Source: JBFMFB01 sp040752115 (GTDB lineage Bacteria; Pseudomonadota; Gammaproteobacteria; Burkholderiales; Sulfuricellaceae). From it: a stretch of 64,000 nucleotides of DNA. Below are positions 24,530 through 33,300 of the stretch, piece after piece. Under the pieces are notes generated by a model. It saw only the letters and a program-made list of their open reading frames with translations, was not told where the DNA came from and did no database searches. How positions within the stretch are numbered: the first letter of the stretch is position 1; each line of letters starts with the position of its first letter. The position numbers and the translations under genes are program-made. The DNA lies in assembly GCA_040752115.1 (NCBI GenBank), contig JBFMFB010000001.1:140671-204670 (forward strand), given 5' to 3'.

Positions 24530-25444
24530 ATGACAAATTCAGCGCAAACCAAAGCAGCCGACCGTGCCCGAGAAAACACCGGGCTCATCTTGGGCATGCT
24601 CGGCGTAATCGGATTTAGCGCCACCCTGCCCGCCACCCGTCTCGCGGTAGGGCATCTCGATCCAACCTTGGTTGGCCTGGGGCGCTCACTGGTTGCCGCC
24701 GTGCTGGCGCTGGTGCTATTGCTGCTGATACGCCGACCCGTCCCCAGCAGCAGGCAGATCAAGAGCCTGTTCGTCGCCGCCTCGGGCGTGATCGTGGGGT
24801 TTCCGCTGCTCTCGGCCTGGGCGCTCAAGCAGCTGCCGGCCGCTCACGGCGCCATCGTGATCGCCATACTGCCGCTGTTTACCGCAATTGCTGGCGCGCT
24901 GCGCACCCGTGTGCGGCCATCTTTTGGATTCTGGCTGGTGAGCGTGGCGGGCAGCGCGACCGTATTAACATTTTCCGCCCTGTCGGATGCGGGCGGATTG
25001 CAGAAAGCAGACGTCATTCTGCTGGCTGCCGCCATGGTGGGCGCAGTCGGCTATGCAGAAGGCGGACGATTGGCCAAAGAGATCGGCGGCTGGCAAGTGA
25101 TATGCTGGGCGCTCGTGCTGGCCGCACCGTTTCTGGTGCTGCCGGTCGGGATCGCCATCTATCAGCATGGCATCACCGCACCCCAGGAAGCATGGCTGGG
25201 TTTCGCTTACGTCAGCGTGGTCAGCCAGTTGCTGGCTTTCTTCCTGTGGTATCAGGGACTGGCACTAGGCGGCGTGGTGAGGGTAAGCCAGGTGCAACTC
25301 GTGCAGCCGTTCTTAACCCTGGCGATATCGGCTGCGCTGCTTGGCGAAAAGATCACGCCTGTCATGCTGGGCGCTGCCGTGATCGTGGTCGCCATGGTGG
25401 CGATAGGCAGGCGGATGCCGATAGTGCAGGCAAAGAGTCGGTGA
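24530..25444 (+). CDS. EamA/DMT-family transporter
   Basis: 304 residues with about ten membrane helices in two EamA repeats (GLILGMLGVIGFSATLPATR; second repeat from KADVILLAAAMVGAVGYAEG). Such proteins export amino acids or metabolites. ATG 24530 follows AGAGGCCCTC. The MocR regulator lies divergently and PhzF follows 16 nt downstream, so the three form a small regulated unit, perhaps for export of an amino-acid-like compound. Confidence 0.88.
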   Translation: MTNSAQTKAADRARENTGLILGMLGVIGFSATLPATRLAVGHLDPTLVGLGRSLVAAVLALVLLLLIRRPVPSSRQIKSLFVAASGVIVGFPLLSAWALKQLPAAHGAIVIAILPLFTAIAGALRTRVRPSFGFWLVSVAGSATVLTFSALSDAGGLQKADVILLAAAMVGAVGYAEGGRLAKEIGGWQVICWALVLAAPFLVLPVGIAIYQHGITAPQEAWLGFAYVSVVSQLLAFFLWYQGLALGGVVRVSQVQLVQPFLTLAISAALLGEKITPVMLGAAVIVVAMVAIGRRMPIVQAKSR

Positions 25445-25460
25445 CTTTCAAGGAGCGACG

Positions 25461-26246
25461 ATGAACATTCCGATCTATCAGGTTGATGCATTCACCGATC
25501 AACCGTTTCGCGGCAATCCGGCAGCGGTCTGCCTGCTGGAGGCTTGGCCGGATGACTCGCTATTGCAGGCCATCGCCCTGGAAAACAACCTGTCGGAGAC
25601 CGCGTTCCTGATGAGGCAGGGCGACGCCTATGCGTTGCGCTGGTTTACGCCGCTGGTCGAAGTGGACCTATGCGGCCATGCCACGCTGGCATCGGCTTAT
25701 GTCATCTTCAACCATATCGAGCCTTCCCGGCACGAAGTCGCCTTCAACACCCGCAGCGGCGTATTGCGCGTCACCCGCAAGGGCGACTTGCTGCACATGG
25801 ATTTTCCCTCGCAGCCGCCGCAGCCGTGTTCATGTCCAGCCGACCTGCTGCATGGCCTGGGCAAACCACCCAGAGAAACGTTCAGAGCGGGCTATTATCT
25901 GGCCGTATTTGATACCGAGAATGAGATACTTGGGCTCCAGCCCGAGCCGGAATACTTAAAGCGACTGGATTTGCCAGCCGTCATCGTCACCGCGAAAGGC
26001 ACCAGCGTCGATTTCGTGTCGCGCGCATTTGGTCCGAAAGTAGGCATCCCGGAGGACCCCGTCACAGGTTCGGCGCATTGCATCCTGGCTCCCTATTGGG
26101 CACGGCGGCTGGGTAAAAACATATTCCATGCGCGCCAGGTTTCAAAGCGCGGCGGCGACCTTTTTTGTGAATTGATCGGGGATCGGGTCGATATTGCCGG
26201 TCAAGCCGTGCTATTTCTGAAAGGCGAAATTCACCTGGGGTCATGA
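25461..26246 (+). CDS. PhzF-family isomerase/epimerase-like protein
   Basis: 261 residues, diaminopimelate-epimerase fold: YQVDAFTDQPFRGNPAAVCL with the catalytic glutamate in NNLSETAFLM, RWFTPLVEVDLCGHATLASA and EDPVTGSAHCILAPYWA. PhzF relatives isomerise small aromatic or amino-acid-like substrates; the substrate here is unknown. Ribosome site AAGGAGCGACG precedes ATG 25461. Ends convergently with the CrtI-like gene. Confidence 0.9.
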   Translation: MNIPIYQVDAFTDQPFRGNPAAVCLLEAWPDDSLLQAIALENNLSETAFLMRQGDAYALRWFTPLVEVDLCGHATLASAYVIFNHIEPSRHEVAFNTRSGVLRVTRKGDLLHMDFPSQPPQPCSCPADLLHGLGKPPRETFRAGYYLAVFDTENEILGLQPEPEYLKRLDLPAVIVTAKGTSVDFVSRAFGPKVGIPEDPVTGSAHCILAPYWARRLGKNIFHARQVSKRGGDLFCELIGDRVDIAGQAVLFLKGEIHLGS

Positions 26247-26317
26247 ACTTGCCGGGATTCGGTCACAGCCGCTCCTATCGCGCAGCGCCCGGTGGGATGA
26301 TGGGTTGGACCTATAAA

Positions 26318-27778
26318 TCAGAGCGCGGTACGCTCAATCAATGCTTCTGCGGCAAAGATTCCCGACATCGCCGCAGGGCCCACGCCAAAGCCGGGCCACG
26401 TGGTCTGACCTGCCTGATACAAGCCGGGAACCGGGCTGCGGTGTGGGTATAGCGCCCTCAGGCCTGCCACCGGGGAAAGTCCGTACAAAGCCCCGCCGTA
26501 AAGGTGCAAAGATTCCTGAAACTCCTTCGGACTCAATATGCGCCGCACGGCGATGTCGATCTCATGCATGCGCTTGAGCGACTCGACCGCCAGGCCAGCC
26601 ACTTCTTCCTTTCTGTCCTCGCTCCAGTCGTCGGCTGACAGGCCCTGATTGATCGGCGGAAACATTTCGACGATGCTGCCGCCGGCGGGCGCCAGTTCCG
26701 GCATGGTTACCGTTGGCACCGTATAGATGGGCCATTGGACAGCGTTCTCGCCTGGCAGAAAAGTTTGGTATTGATCTTCCATCATCGGAAGCACATTGTT
26801 GCAATGGCTGCGCACATCGATCTTGTTGGTCAGACCGAGCTGGAGGAGGTAGCCCTTGTGCGACAGGTTCGCGTGCCGAACTTTGCGCCGCATCCCCGCT
26901 GGCACATCAACCGGATCCATGAGGGTGCCGAACGTGTGCATCCCGCTGACTGTCGAGATCACGGCATCGAACTCGATCGAGTCTGCATGAGCCACTTCGA
27001 TACCTCGCACTCGTCCATTCTTCACCAGAATCCGGCTAACTCCCGAATTCAGATGAATCTCGCCTCCGTTGCTCAGGACAGCATGGCTCAGCGTCTCGGG
27101 TAACCTCCCCATCCCGCCCTCGGGCAGAAAGAACCCATCCCGGAACATGGCGACAAGGCCGATCAGTGAAATAATCGGCATCTTCTCCGGCGGGCACCCC
27201 GTGTAGAGCAATGCACCCGACATTGCCGCACGTGCCGCTTCACTGCTGAAGCTTGCGTTCAGTTCGGAAGCCACAGTCCCGCGAAACTTGTATAAATGCC
27301 GCCAACCTTTGGCCAGGAATCTTGATAAGGACAATGGATGGAGCAAAATGTCATCGGCCATGAACCGCAGAACCGGCTCCCATTTCCTCATGAAAGCGGC
27401 AAGCTCCTCCTGCAGCCTGGCGTGATCTACGGCGCCATTCCCGCCATCTATCCTGATATCGAGACCTTCGCCGATTGTCACAGTGGTGCCGTCAGGCAGC
27501 GAAGTTGTTTGGTTGGCGGAGATTTTTCGTAATGGCAGCGATGAAGAACGGTCCAGGCCAATTTTCTCGAACAGGTGATCCAGCAGACCGGGAAGCGCCA
27601 AGTACAGGGCGCCGTCGTTGAAGGTATAGCCACTTAGGTTCGTGGTTGCGCAACAACCGCCAACCTTGGAGTTGGCTTCAAAGAGTTTGACCTCCAGACC
27701 CCTTCGCGAGAGTAACGCAGCGGCCGACAAGCCCGCCACTCCTCCGCCGATAATTGCCACGCTCTTCGCTTTTCTCAC
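26318..27778 (-). CDS. CrtI/phytoene-desaturase-family FAD oxidoreductase
   Basis: 486 residues. FAD dinucleotide motif VAIIGGGVAGLSAAALLSRR, then GLEVKLFEANSKVGG, and a C-terminal family signature YQAGQTTWPGFGVGPAAMSG. No carotenoid genes (crtB, crtE) are adjacent, so substrate is open: carotene desaturase/isomerase-like or another polyene. Start is GTG 27778 with AAGGAGTGACGCATA upstream. It lies just past the degenerate attC-like site that ends the SRPBCC cassette. Confidence 0.8.
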   Translation of the reverse strand: MRKAKSVAIIGGGVAGLSAAALLSRRGLEVKLFEANSKVGGCCATTNLSGYTFNDGALYLALPGLLDHLFEKIGLDRSSSLPLRKISANQTTSLPDGTTVTIGEGLDIRIDGGNGAVDHARLQEELAAFMRKWEPVLRFMADDILLHPLSLSRFLAKGWRHLYKFRGTVASELNASFSSEAARAAMSGALLYTGCPPEKMPIISLIGLVAMFRDGFFLPEGGMGRLPETLSHAVLSNGGEIHLNSGVSRILVKNGRVRGIEVAHADSIEFDAVISTVSGMHTFGTLMDPVDVPAGMRRKVRHANLSHKGYLLQLGLTNKIDVRSHCNNVLPMMEDQYQTFLPGENAVQWPIYTVPTVTMPELAPAGGSIVEMFPPINQGLSADDWSEDRKEEVAGLAVESLKRMHEIDIAVRRILSPKEFQESLHLYGGALYGLSPVAGLRALYPHRSPVPGLYQAGQTTWPGFGVGPAAMSGIFAAEALIERTAL

Positions 27779-27810
27779 TATGCGTCACTCCTTGTGATGA
27801 GTAGGGCTAT

Positions 27811-27868
27811 GGCCCAGTGCTTGAGTTCGGCGGACGCCGAGGGCGGCCCGCTGGAATGAATTGCTGGC
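27811..27868 (-). other. Degenerate integron attC-like site
   Basis: Read on the minus strand: GCAATTCATTCCAGC, then a GC-rich hairpin (GGGCCGCC...), then GCCGAACTCAAGCACTGGGC. The L-box-like parts resemble classic attC sites (AATTCGTTCAAGC / TTAACTCAAGC), but the cleavage triplet GTT of R' reads ACT. It directly follows the SRPBCC gene. Confidence 0.45.
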
Positions 27869-27875
27869 ATCGGTG

Positions 27876-28310
27876 CTAACTCTTCTCGGCTCGGCGTTTT
27901 AGCTCGTCAAGCCAAGCAATAAGCGACTTGCCGAGTGCGGCCTGCATTGACTTTCGCATGAGGCTCACAAGCCAGCCCTCGAACGATTCGGACGTGGAAA
28001 CCACTACGCCTGAAGGAGTGGTTTCAAAAGACCAAACATGAATCGCGCGGGTCCCAATTGCCTTGCCCGTCCAGACAATCCGGGTCATGGGCTTGATCTC
28101 TCGGAGCGTAGAAACTATCGAAATACTCCCGCTCTTCCAGGTAAATTGGGTGCCGGCTTCGAGTGGGCCATTTAGCCTCGCGCTTTTAACTGCTGGATTC
28201 CAATCAGGCCAGCGGTCTATCTCCACGATTAGGTTCCACACCATGTCCACAGGCGCCTGGATGACAACTTCACGGACTGCAACAGCGGGGGCCGATCTAT
28301 TGATATCCAT
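27876..28310 (-). CDS. SRPBCC-superfamily protein, possibly a gene cassette
   Basis: 144 residues of START/polyketide-cyclase type: VREVVIQAPVDMVWNLIVEI, DRWPDWNPAVKSARLNGPLE and a long C-terminal helix. It binds a hydrophobic ligand in related proteins; the specific role is unknown. ATG 28310 gives MDINRSAPAVAVREVVI. It is bounded by an attC-like site just upstream and a degenerate one just downstream, in cassette order and spacing (15 nt to the upstream site, 8 nt to the downstream one). Confidence 0.8.
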   Translation of the reverse strand: MDINRSAPAVAVREVVIQAPVDMVWNLIVEIDRWPDWNPAVKSARLNGPLEAGTQFTWKSGSISIVSTLREIKPMTRIVWTGKAIGTRAIHVWSFETTPSGVVVSTSESFEGWLVSLMRKSMQAALGKSLIAWLDELKRRAEKS

Positions 28311-28324
28311 ATGACCTCGAAGAT

Positions 28325-28388
28325 GCCCAACGTTTGAGTTCAGCCCGCGGCCCGTCAGGGCAGTCGCGCCTGTAACGAATTGTTAGCC
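28325..28388 (-). other. Integron attC-like recombination site
   Basis: Minus strand reads GGCTAACAATTCGTTACAGG, then an inner hairpin GCCC-tgac-GGGC, then GCTGAACTCAAACGTTGGGC. R' is GTTGGGC, matching GTTRRRY exactly; R'' GGCTAAC nearly matches RYYYAAC; the L boxes resemble the well-known aadA-type attC. No integrase gene is in the window. Confidence 0.65.
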
Positions 28389-28502
28389 ACTTGCTTCGGC
28401 ATGCCACACGGCCTTCCACGCTTTCGACACTGAATTCCAACTTACAAAAGCAGACCAATGGCTTCTATCGGGAGGGCGTTTTCAACACCAGACCGGATAG
28501 CC

Positions 28503-28530
28503 AAAAAAAAGGCGGCTCGCAGCCGCCCTT
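28503..28530 (-). terminator. Rho-independent terminator of the Bax-inhibitor-1-like gene
   Basis: On the minus strand GGGCGGCT-gcg-AGCCGCC followed by eight T, 21 nt after the stop codon at 28552. Confidence 0.9.
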
Positions 28531-28551
28531 TTCGATGAGCCTGAAACCCGG

Positions 28552-29247
28552 TCAGTCGCGCTCGCCCGTCAGCGCCATCAGGAGCTGCAGCAGGTTGACG
28601 AACAGGTTGTAGATGTCGAGATACAGTGCCAGCGTCGCCATGACGTAGTTGGTTTCGCCGCCGTGCACGATCTGGCTGACGTCGAACAGGATGTAGCCGG
28701 AGAAGATCAGCACCGCGATTGCGGAGATCGCCAGCGCCATGGCCGGCACCTGGAAGAACAGGTTGGCGAGCGAGGCGATGATCAGCAGGATCAGCCCGAC
28801 GAAGAGAAAGTTGCCGAGGAAGCTGAAATCCTTCTTGGTCACCGTGGCGACGCCGGCCAGGCCGAAGAAGATCACGCCGGTACCGCCCGCCGCCATGCCG
28901 ACCACTTGCGCGCCGTTCTTGAGGTGCAGCGCCACTTGCAGAATCGGCCCCAGCATCAGCCCCATGAAGAAGGTCAGAGCAAGCAGCAACGCCACACCCA
29001 GGCCGCTGTTGCGGTTGGCCGAGATGCCCCAGAACAGGCCGAACATCACCGCCAACATACCGATCACGCCCATGATCGGATGCTGCGCCATGAACGAGAA
29101 ATTCATGCTGGTGCCGATCGCCGCGCCGATCACGGTCGGGATCATGGTGAGCCCCAGCATCAGGTAGGTGTTGCGCAGCACCTTGTTGGTGCCAACGGCC
29201 AGTTGACCTTGTTGTTGCCCGGCAATGACTTGCAATTCGGGTTGCAT
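28552..29247 (-). CDS. Bax inhibitor-1/YccA-family membrane protein
   Basis: 231 residues, seven hydrophobic helices, with the family's GYILFDVSQIVHGGETNYVM followed by ALYLDIYNLFVNLLQLL at the C-terminus. The E. coli homologue YccA modulates FtsH; others are pH-dependent calcium leak channels. ATG 29247 follows AAGGAGTAATCGAAAC. A strong terminator follows; single-gene transcript. Confidence 0.93.
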   Translation of the reverse strand: MQPELQVIAGQQQGQLAVGTNKVLRNTYLMLGLTMIPTVIGAAIGTSMNFSFMAQHPIMGVIGMLAVMFGLFWGISANRNSGLGVALLLALTFFMGLMLGPILQVALHLKNGAQVVGMAAGGTGVIFFGLAGVATVTKKDFSFLGNFLFVGLILLIIASLANLFFQVPAMALAISAIAVLIFSGYILFDVSQIVHGGETNYVMATLALYLDIYNLFVNLLQLLMALTGERD

Positions 29248-29397
29248 GTTTCGATTACTCCTTGATATTTCAAAAAACACCAGCGATAAGACTACTCAAG
29301 TAACGGAAAAGTTGCAACCTTCCGCCTTATTCCGCTTCCGGTCAAACAAGTGCTTTACCGGCTCGCCTTCGCGTCCGCGCTTGATCTGGAAACGGAA

Positions 29398-29784
29398 TTA
29401 CCTTCGGCGCCGATGAAAGGGGCTTTCCGGCCTGATCCGCCAGAACGTGGCGGCCACCGCCGCCGCGAATATCGCATAGGCTGTCGTGAATACCCATTCC
29501 GGGAGATCATAGTACAGCAGCCGCTGCACCCAGCGCTGCATGAAGCTCGTTCCCCCCGGACTGCCTTGGCGCAGCGCGTCTTCCCACTCGGTGAGCGGGC
29601 ACGCCACCCCGATCAGCGATTCGGCCGCAACGAACAGGATTGCCCCGAGATGCGCCAGACGGAACCAGAAATTGCGCACCCAGCGCCAGCCCAGCGCGGC
29701 ACCGATCCAGATCGCCGGCAGCCCCAGCACCACGAACAGGACGAAGGCGAAGTGGACCAGCAGAACGAGATCGGCGAGCAGCAT
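29398..29784 (-). CDS. DUF2784 membrane protein
   Basis: 128 residues with four membrane segments (MLLADLVLLVHFAFVLFVVL; AHLGAILFVAAESLIGVACP) and the conserved CPLTEWEDALR motif typical of DUF2784, ending PEWVFTTAYAIFAAAVAATF. Function unknown. ATG 29784 precedes the first helix. Confidence 0.85.
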   Translation of the reverse strand: MLLADLVLLVHFAFVLFVVLGLPAIWIGAALGWRWVRNFWFRLAHLGAILFVAAESLIGVACPLTEWEDALRQGSPGGTSFMQRWVQRLLYYDLPEWVFTTAYAIFAAAVAATFWRIRPESPFHRRRR

Positions 29785-29833
29785 CGGGGAATGGCGAACT
29801 CCATATTGGCATGCAGGGGGGAATCCTCCTCGT

Positions 29834-29855
29834 TCCCCCTTTATCAAGGGGGAGG
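29834..29855. repeat. Repeat family F, copy 2
   Basis: TTCCCCCTTTATCAAGGGGG, inverse orientation to copy 1 at 12.37 kb, between the DUF2784 and SpoIIAA-like genes. Confidence 0.7.
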
Positions 29856-29913
29856 TTCATGCCGGGCGCGGCCGCTCGACGATGGCGACGCCCCTTCATC
29901 CAAGAAGAAAGGT

Positions 29914-30258
29914 TTACGCGGCGACCCACGCGGCGGCTTCGTCGTAATCGCCGAACACGCCGATTTCCGCATCCACGAACATGCGCGACAACCACGCGCT
30001 CCAGGTGAGCCATTGATCGTCGGTGACCACCGCGATTTTCTCGAAATCGGTGGCATGCTCGCGGCTGAATTTGATTTCCTCCCAGGCCACGTCGAGGGTG
30101 AACCCGACCATGTCGCGCAGGTCGAGCAGCAGGTTCACCTTTTCCTCGAACTTGAGGCGGTAGCGCACCATGTCCTCGAATTCCTTGTAGTCGGCCAGGG
30201 TAAATTCGCCGAATACGGCAACGGTAACCAGGTTGTTGTTCTGCTCGACGGTGATCAT
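29914..30258 (-). CDS. SpoIIAA-like (STAS-related) protein
   Basis: 114 residues: VTVAVFGEFTLADYKEFEDM, then LLLDLRDMVGFTLDVAWEEI and IAVVTDDQWLTWSAWLSRMF, matching the SpoIIAA-like PF11964 family of soluble STAS-fold proteins. No kinase or sigma factor partner is adjacent. Divergent from hrpA. Confidence 0.8.
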   Translation of the reverse strand: MITVEQNNNLVTVAVFGEFTLADYKEFEDMVRYRLKFEEKVNLLLDLRDMVGFTLDVAWEEIKFSREHATDFEKIAVVTDDQWLTWSAWLSRMFVDAEIGVFGDYDEAAAWVAA

Positions 30259-30340
30259 GCGGCGTTGCCCTCAATCCGGAAATGGAAACAAAGCGCATTC
30301 TAACATATGCCCTGCACGCAGCCCTGGGCCCGGCCGGGTG

Positions 30341-30346
30341 TATAAT
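30341..30346 (+). promoter_or_regulatory. Probable hrpA -10 element
   Basis: A perfect TATAAT, 42 nt before the hrpA GTG, in the 129-nt divergent region. No good -35 lies 17 nt upstream; the TG just before it may help. Confidence 0.45.
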
Positions 30347-30387
30347 CCGCTCTCCCCGGTCCGTCGCCTATCCGCTTTCCAGAAACC

Positions 30388-33300
30388 GTGCAGCCCAAGA
30401 TCGAGCAATTGACCCAGGATATCTCCCGGTGCATGCTGCGCGACCGCCAGCCTCTGCGGCGGCGGCTGCGCAAGTTCCAGGAAGCGCTGCGGGCGGGCAA
30501 GGCCGCCGAGCATTCCCTGCAACGGCTGGCGGACGATATCCGGCAATCCGCCGGGCGTCTGGCGGCTCGCATGGAAAGCCTCCCCGTGCCCGAATTTCCG
30601 CAGGAGCTGCCGGTCAACGAGAAGCGCGCCGAGATCGCCGCCGCCATCGCCGAAAATCAGGTGGTGATCGTGTGCGGCGAAACCGGCTCCGGCAAGACCA
30701 CCCAGCTGCCCAAAATCTGCCTGGAACTCAAGCGGGGCGCGGCCGGTATGATCGGCCACACCCAGCCGCGCCGCATCGCCGCGCGCAGCGTCGCCACCCG
30801 CATCGCGGCCGAGCTGAAGTCGGAAGTGGGAGGCGCGGTCGGCTACCAGGTGCGGTTTACCGACCGGGTGGGCGAGCGGACCTGCGTCAAGGTGATGACG
30901 GACGGCATCCTGCTGGCCGAAACCCAGGGCGACCGCCTGCTCGAAGCCTACGACACGATCATCGTGGACGAAGCGCACGAGCGCAGCCTGAACATCGATT
31001 TTCTGCTCGGCTATCTGAAGCAGATTCTGCCGCGGCGCCCCGAGCTCAAGCTCATCGTCACCTCGGCCACCATCGACGCCGAGCGCTTCTCCCGGCACTT
31101 CAACGATGCTCCGGTGATCGAGGTATCCGGCCGCACCTATCCGGTGGAAGTGTGCTATCGCCCGCTCGCCGGCGCCGAGGAAGAAGAAGCCGAGCCGGAT
31201 CGGGAGCAGGCGATCCTCGCGGCGGTGGACGAGCTCTCCGCCCTGGGCGGCGGCGACATCCTGGTGTTTCTGCCGGGCGAGCGCGAAATCCGCGACACTG
31301 CCGAGGCGCTGCGCAAGCACCATCCCGCCGGGGCCGAAATCCTGCCGCTCTATGCGCGCATGTCCGCGGCCGAGCAGGACCGCGTGTTCAAGCCCTCCGG
31401 CGCGCGCCGCATCGTGCTCGCCACCAACGTGGCGGAAACCTCGCTCACCGTGCCCGGCATCCGCTACGTGATCGATCCGGGCTACGCCCGCATTTCCCGC
31501 TACAGCTTCCGCGCCAAAGTGGAGCGGCTGCAGGTGGAAAAGATCTCCCGCGCCTCGGCCGCCCAGCGCGCCGGGCGCTGCGGCCGAGTTGCGGCCGGGG
31601 TATGCATCCGCCTCTACGCCGAAGAGGATTTCCTCGCCCGCCCCGCCTTCACCGACCCGGAAATCCGGCGCACCAATCTGGCCGCCGCCATCTTGCGCAT
31701 GAAGGCGCTCGGGCTGGGCGACGTGGCGAATTTCCCTTTCCTCGACCCGCCCGATTCGCGGGCGATCGGCGACGGCTTCCGGCTGCTGGAGGAGCTGGGC
31801 GCGGTGAACGAGCAGCGCGAGCTCACTGCGCTCGGCCGCGAGCTCGCCCGGCTGCCTCTCGACCCGCGCATCAGCCGGATGATCCTGGCGGCGAAGGAGG
31901 AAAACTGCCTCGCCGAAGTGCTGGTCATCGCCGCCGGCCTCTCCGTGCAGGATCCGCGCGAGCGCCCGGTCGCCGCCCAAGCAGCCGCCGACGCCGCCCA
32001 TCGCCGCTTTGTCGACGAGCGCTCCGATTTTCTCGGCTACCTCAAGCTGTGGGCGTTTTACGACGACGCCCTCAGGCACAGGAAATCGAACCGCCAGCTC
32101 GCCCGGCTGTGCCAGGACAATTTCCTGTCCTATCTGCGCATGCGCGAGTGGCGCGACATCCACGGCCAGCTGCGAACGATGGCGACCGAAATGGGCTTGC
32201 GCCCCAACCAGGTCGAGGCCGGCTACGATCCGATCCACCGCGCGCTGCTGGCCGGGCTGCTGGGCAACATCGGCTTCAAGGGCGAAACCCAGGAATACCA
32301 AGGCGCGCGCGGCATCAAATTCCATGTCTTTCCCGGCTCCGCGCTGTTCAAGCGCGGCCCGAAATGGCTGATGGCCGCGGAACTGACCGAGACCGCCCGG
32401 CTGTACGCCCGCACCGCCGCGAAAATCGAGCCGGAATGGGCGGAACGGCTGGCCGGCCAACTGTGCCGGCGCAGCTATTTCGATCCCCACTGGGAAAAGA
32501 AACCGGCCCAGGTGGCCGCCTTCGAGCGCGTCACGCTGTACGGCCTGGTGCTGCAGCCCAAGCGCCGGGTTCACTACGGCCCGCTCGACCCGGCGCTCTC
32601 GCGCGAAATCTTCATCCGCGCCGCCCTGGTGGAAGGGGAATACGTCACCAAGGCGCCATTTTTCGAGCACAACCGCGCGCTCGTCGCCGAAATCGAGGAG
32701 CTGGAGCACAAATCGCGGCGCCAGGGGATTCTGGTGGACGAGCAGCGCATCTTCGAGTTCTACGATGCGCTGATCCCGCAGGGAATTTTCAACGGTGCGG
32801 CATTCGACAAATGGCGCAGGGAGGCGGAACGGGCCAACCCGCGGCTGCTGTTCCTGAGCCGCGATGACCTGATGCGCCGCGAGGCGGAGCACGTCACCGA
32901 GAACCAGTTTCCGTCCATCCTCGATCTCGGCGGCAGCGAATACCGGCTTGCCTACCATTTCGAGCCGGGTCACCCCGACGATGGGGTCACGCTCATTCTG
33001 CCGCTGGCAGCGCTCAATCAGATCCCTCCCGAGCGCTGCGAATGGCTGGTGCCCGGCCTGCTACGGGAGAAAATCACCTGGCTGATCCGCTCGCTGCCGC
33101 AGCAGCTGCGCCGCGCCTTCGTGCCCGTGCCGGATTTCGTCAAGGCCTGCATGGAAGCGCTCGAACCCTGCGACCAGCCGCTCGCCGAAGCGCTCGGCGC
33201 GTTCCTGCGCCGCCTCACCGGAGTCGGCATTCCCGCCGAGGCGTGGGCGCTCGCCGACCTGCCCGGCCACCTGCGCATGAATTTTCGCGTTGTCGACGAG

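Noticed and set aside
30271..32973. 900-codon minus-strand open frame opposite hrpA
   Set aside because: Antisense of a conserved GC-rich gene; composition Gly/Ala/Arg-rich with no recognisable family.
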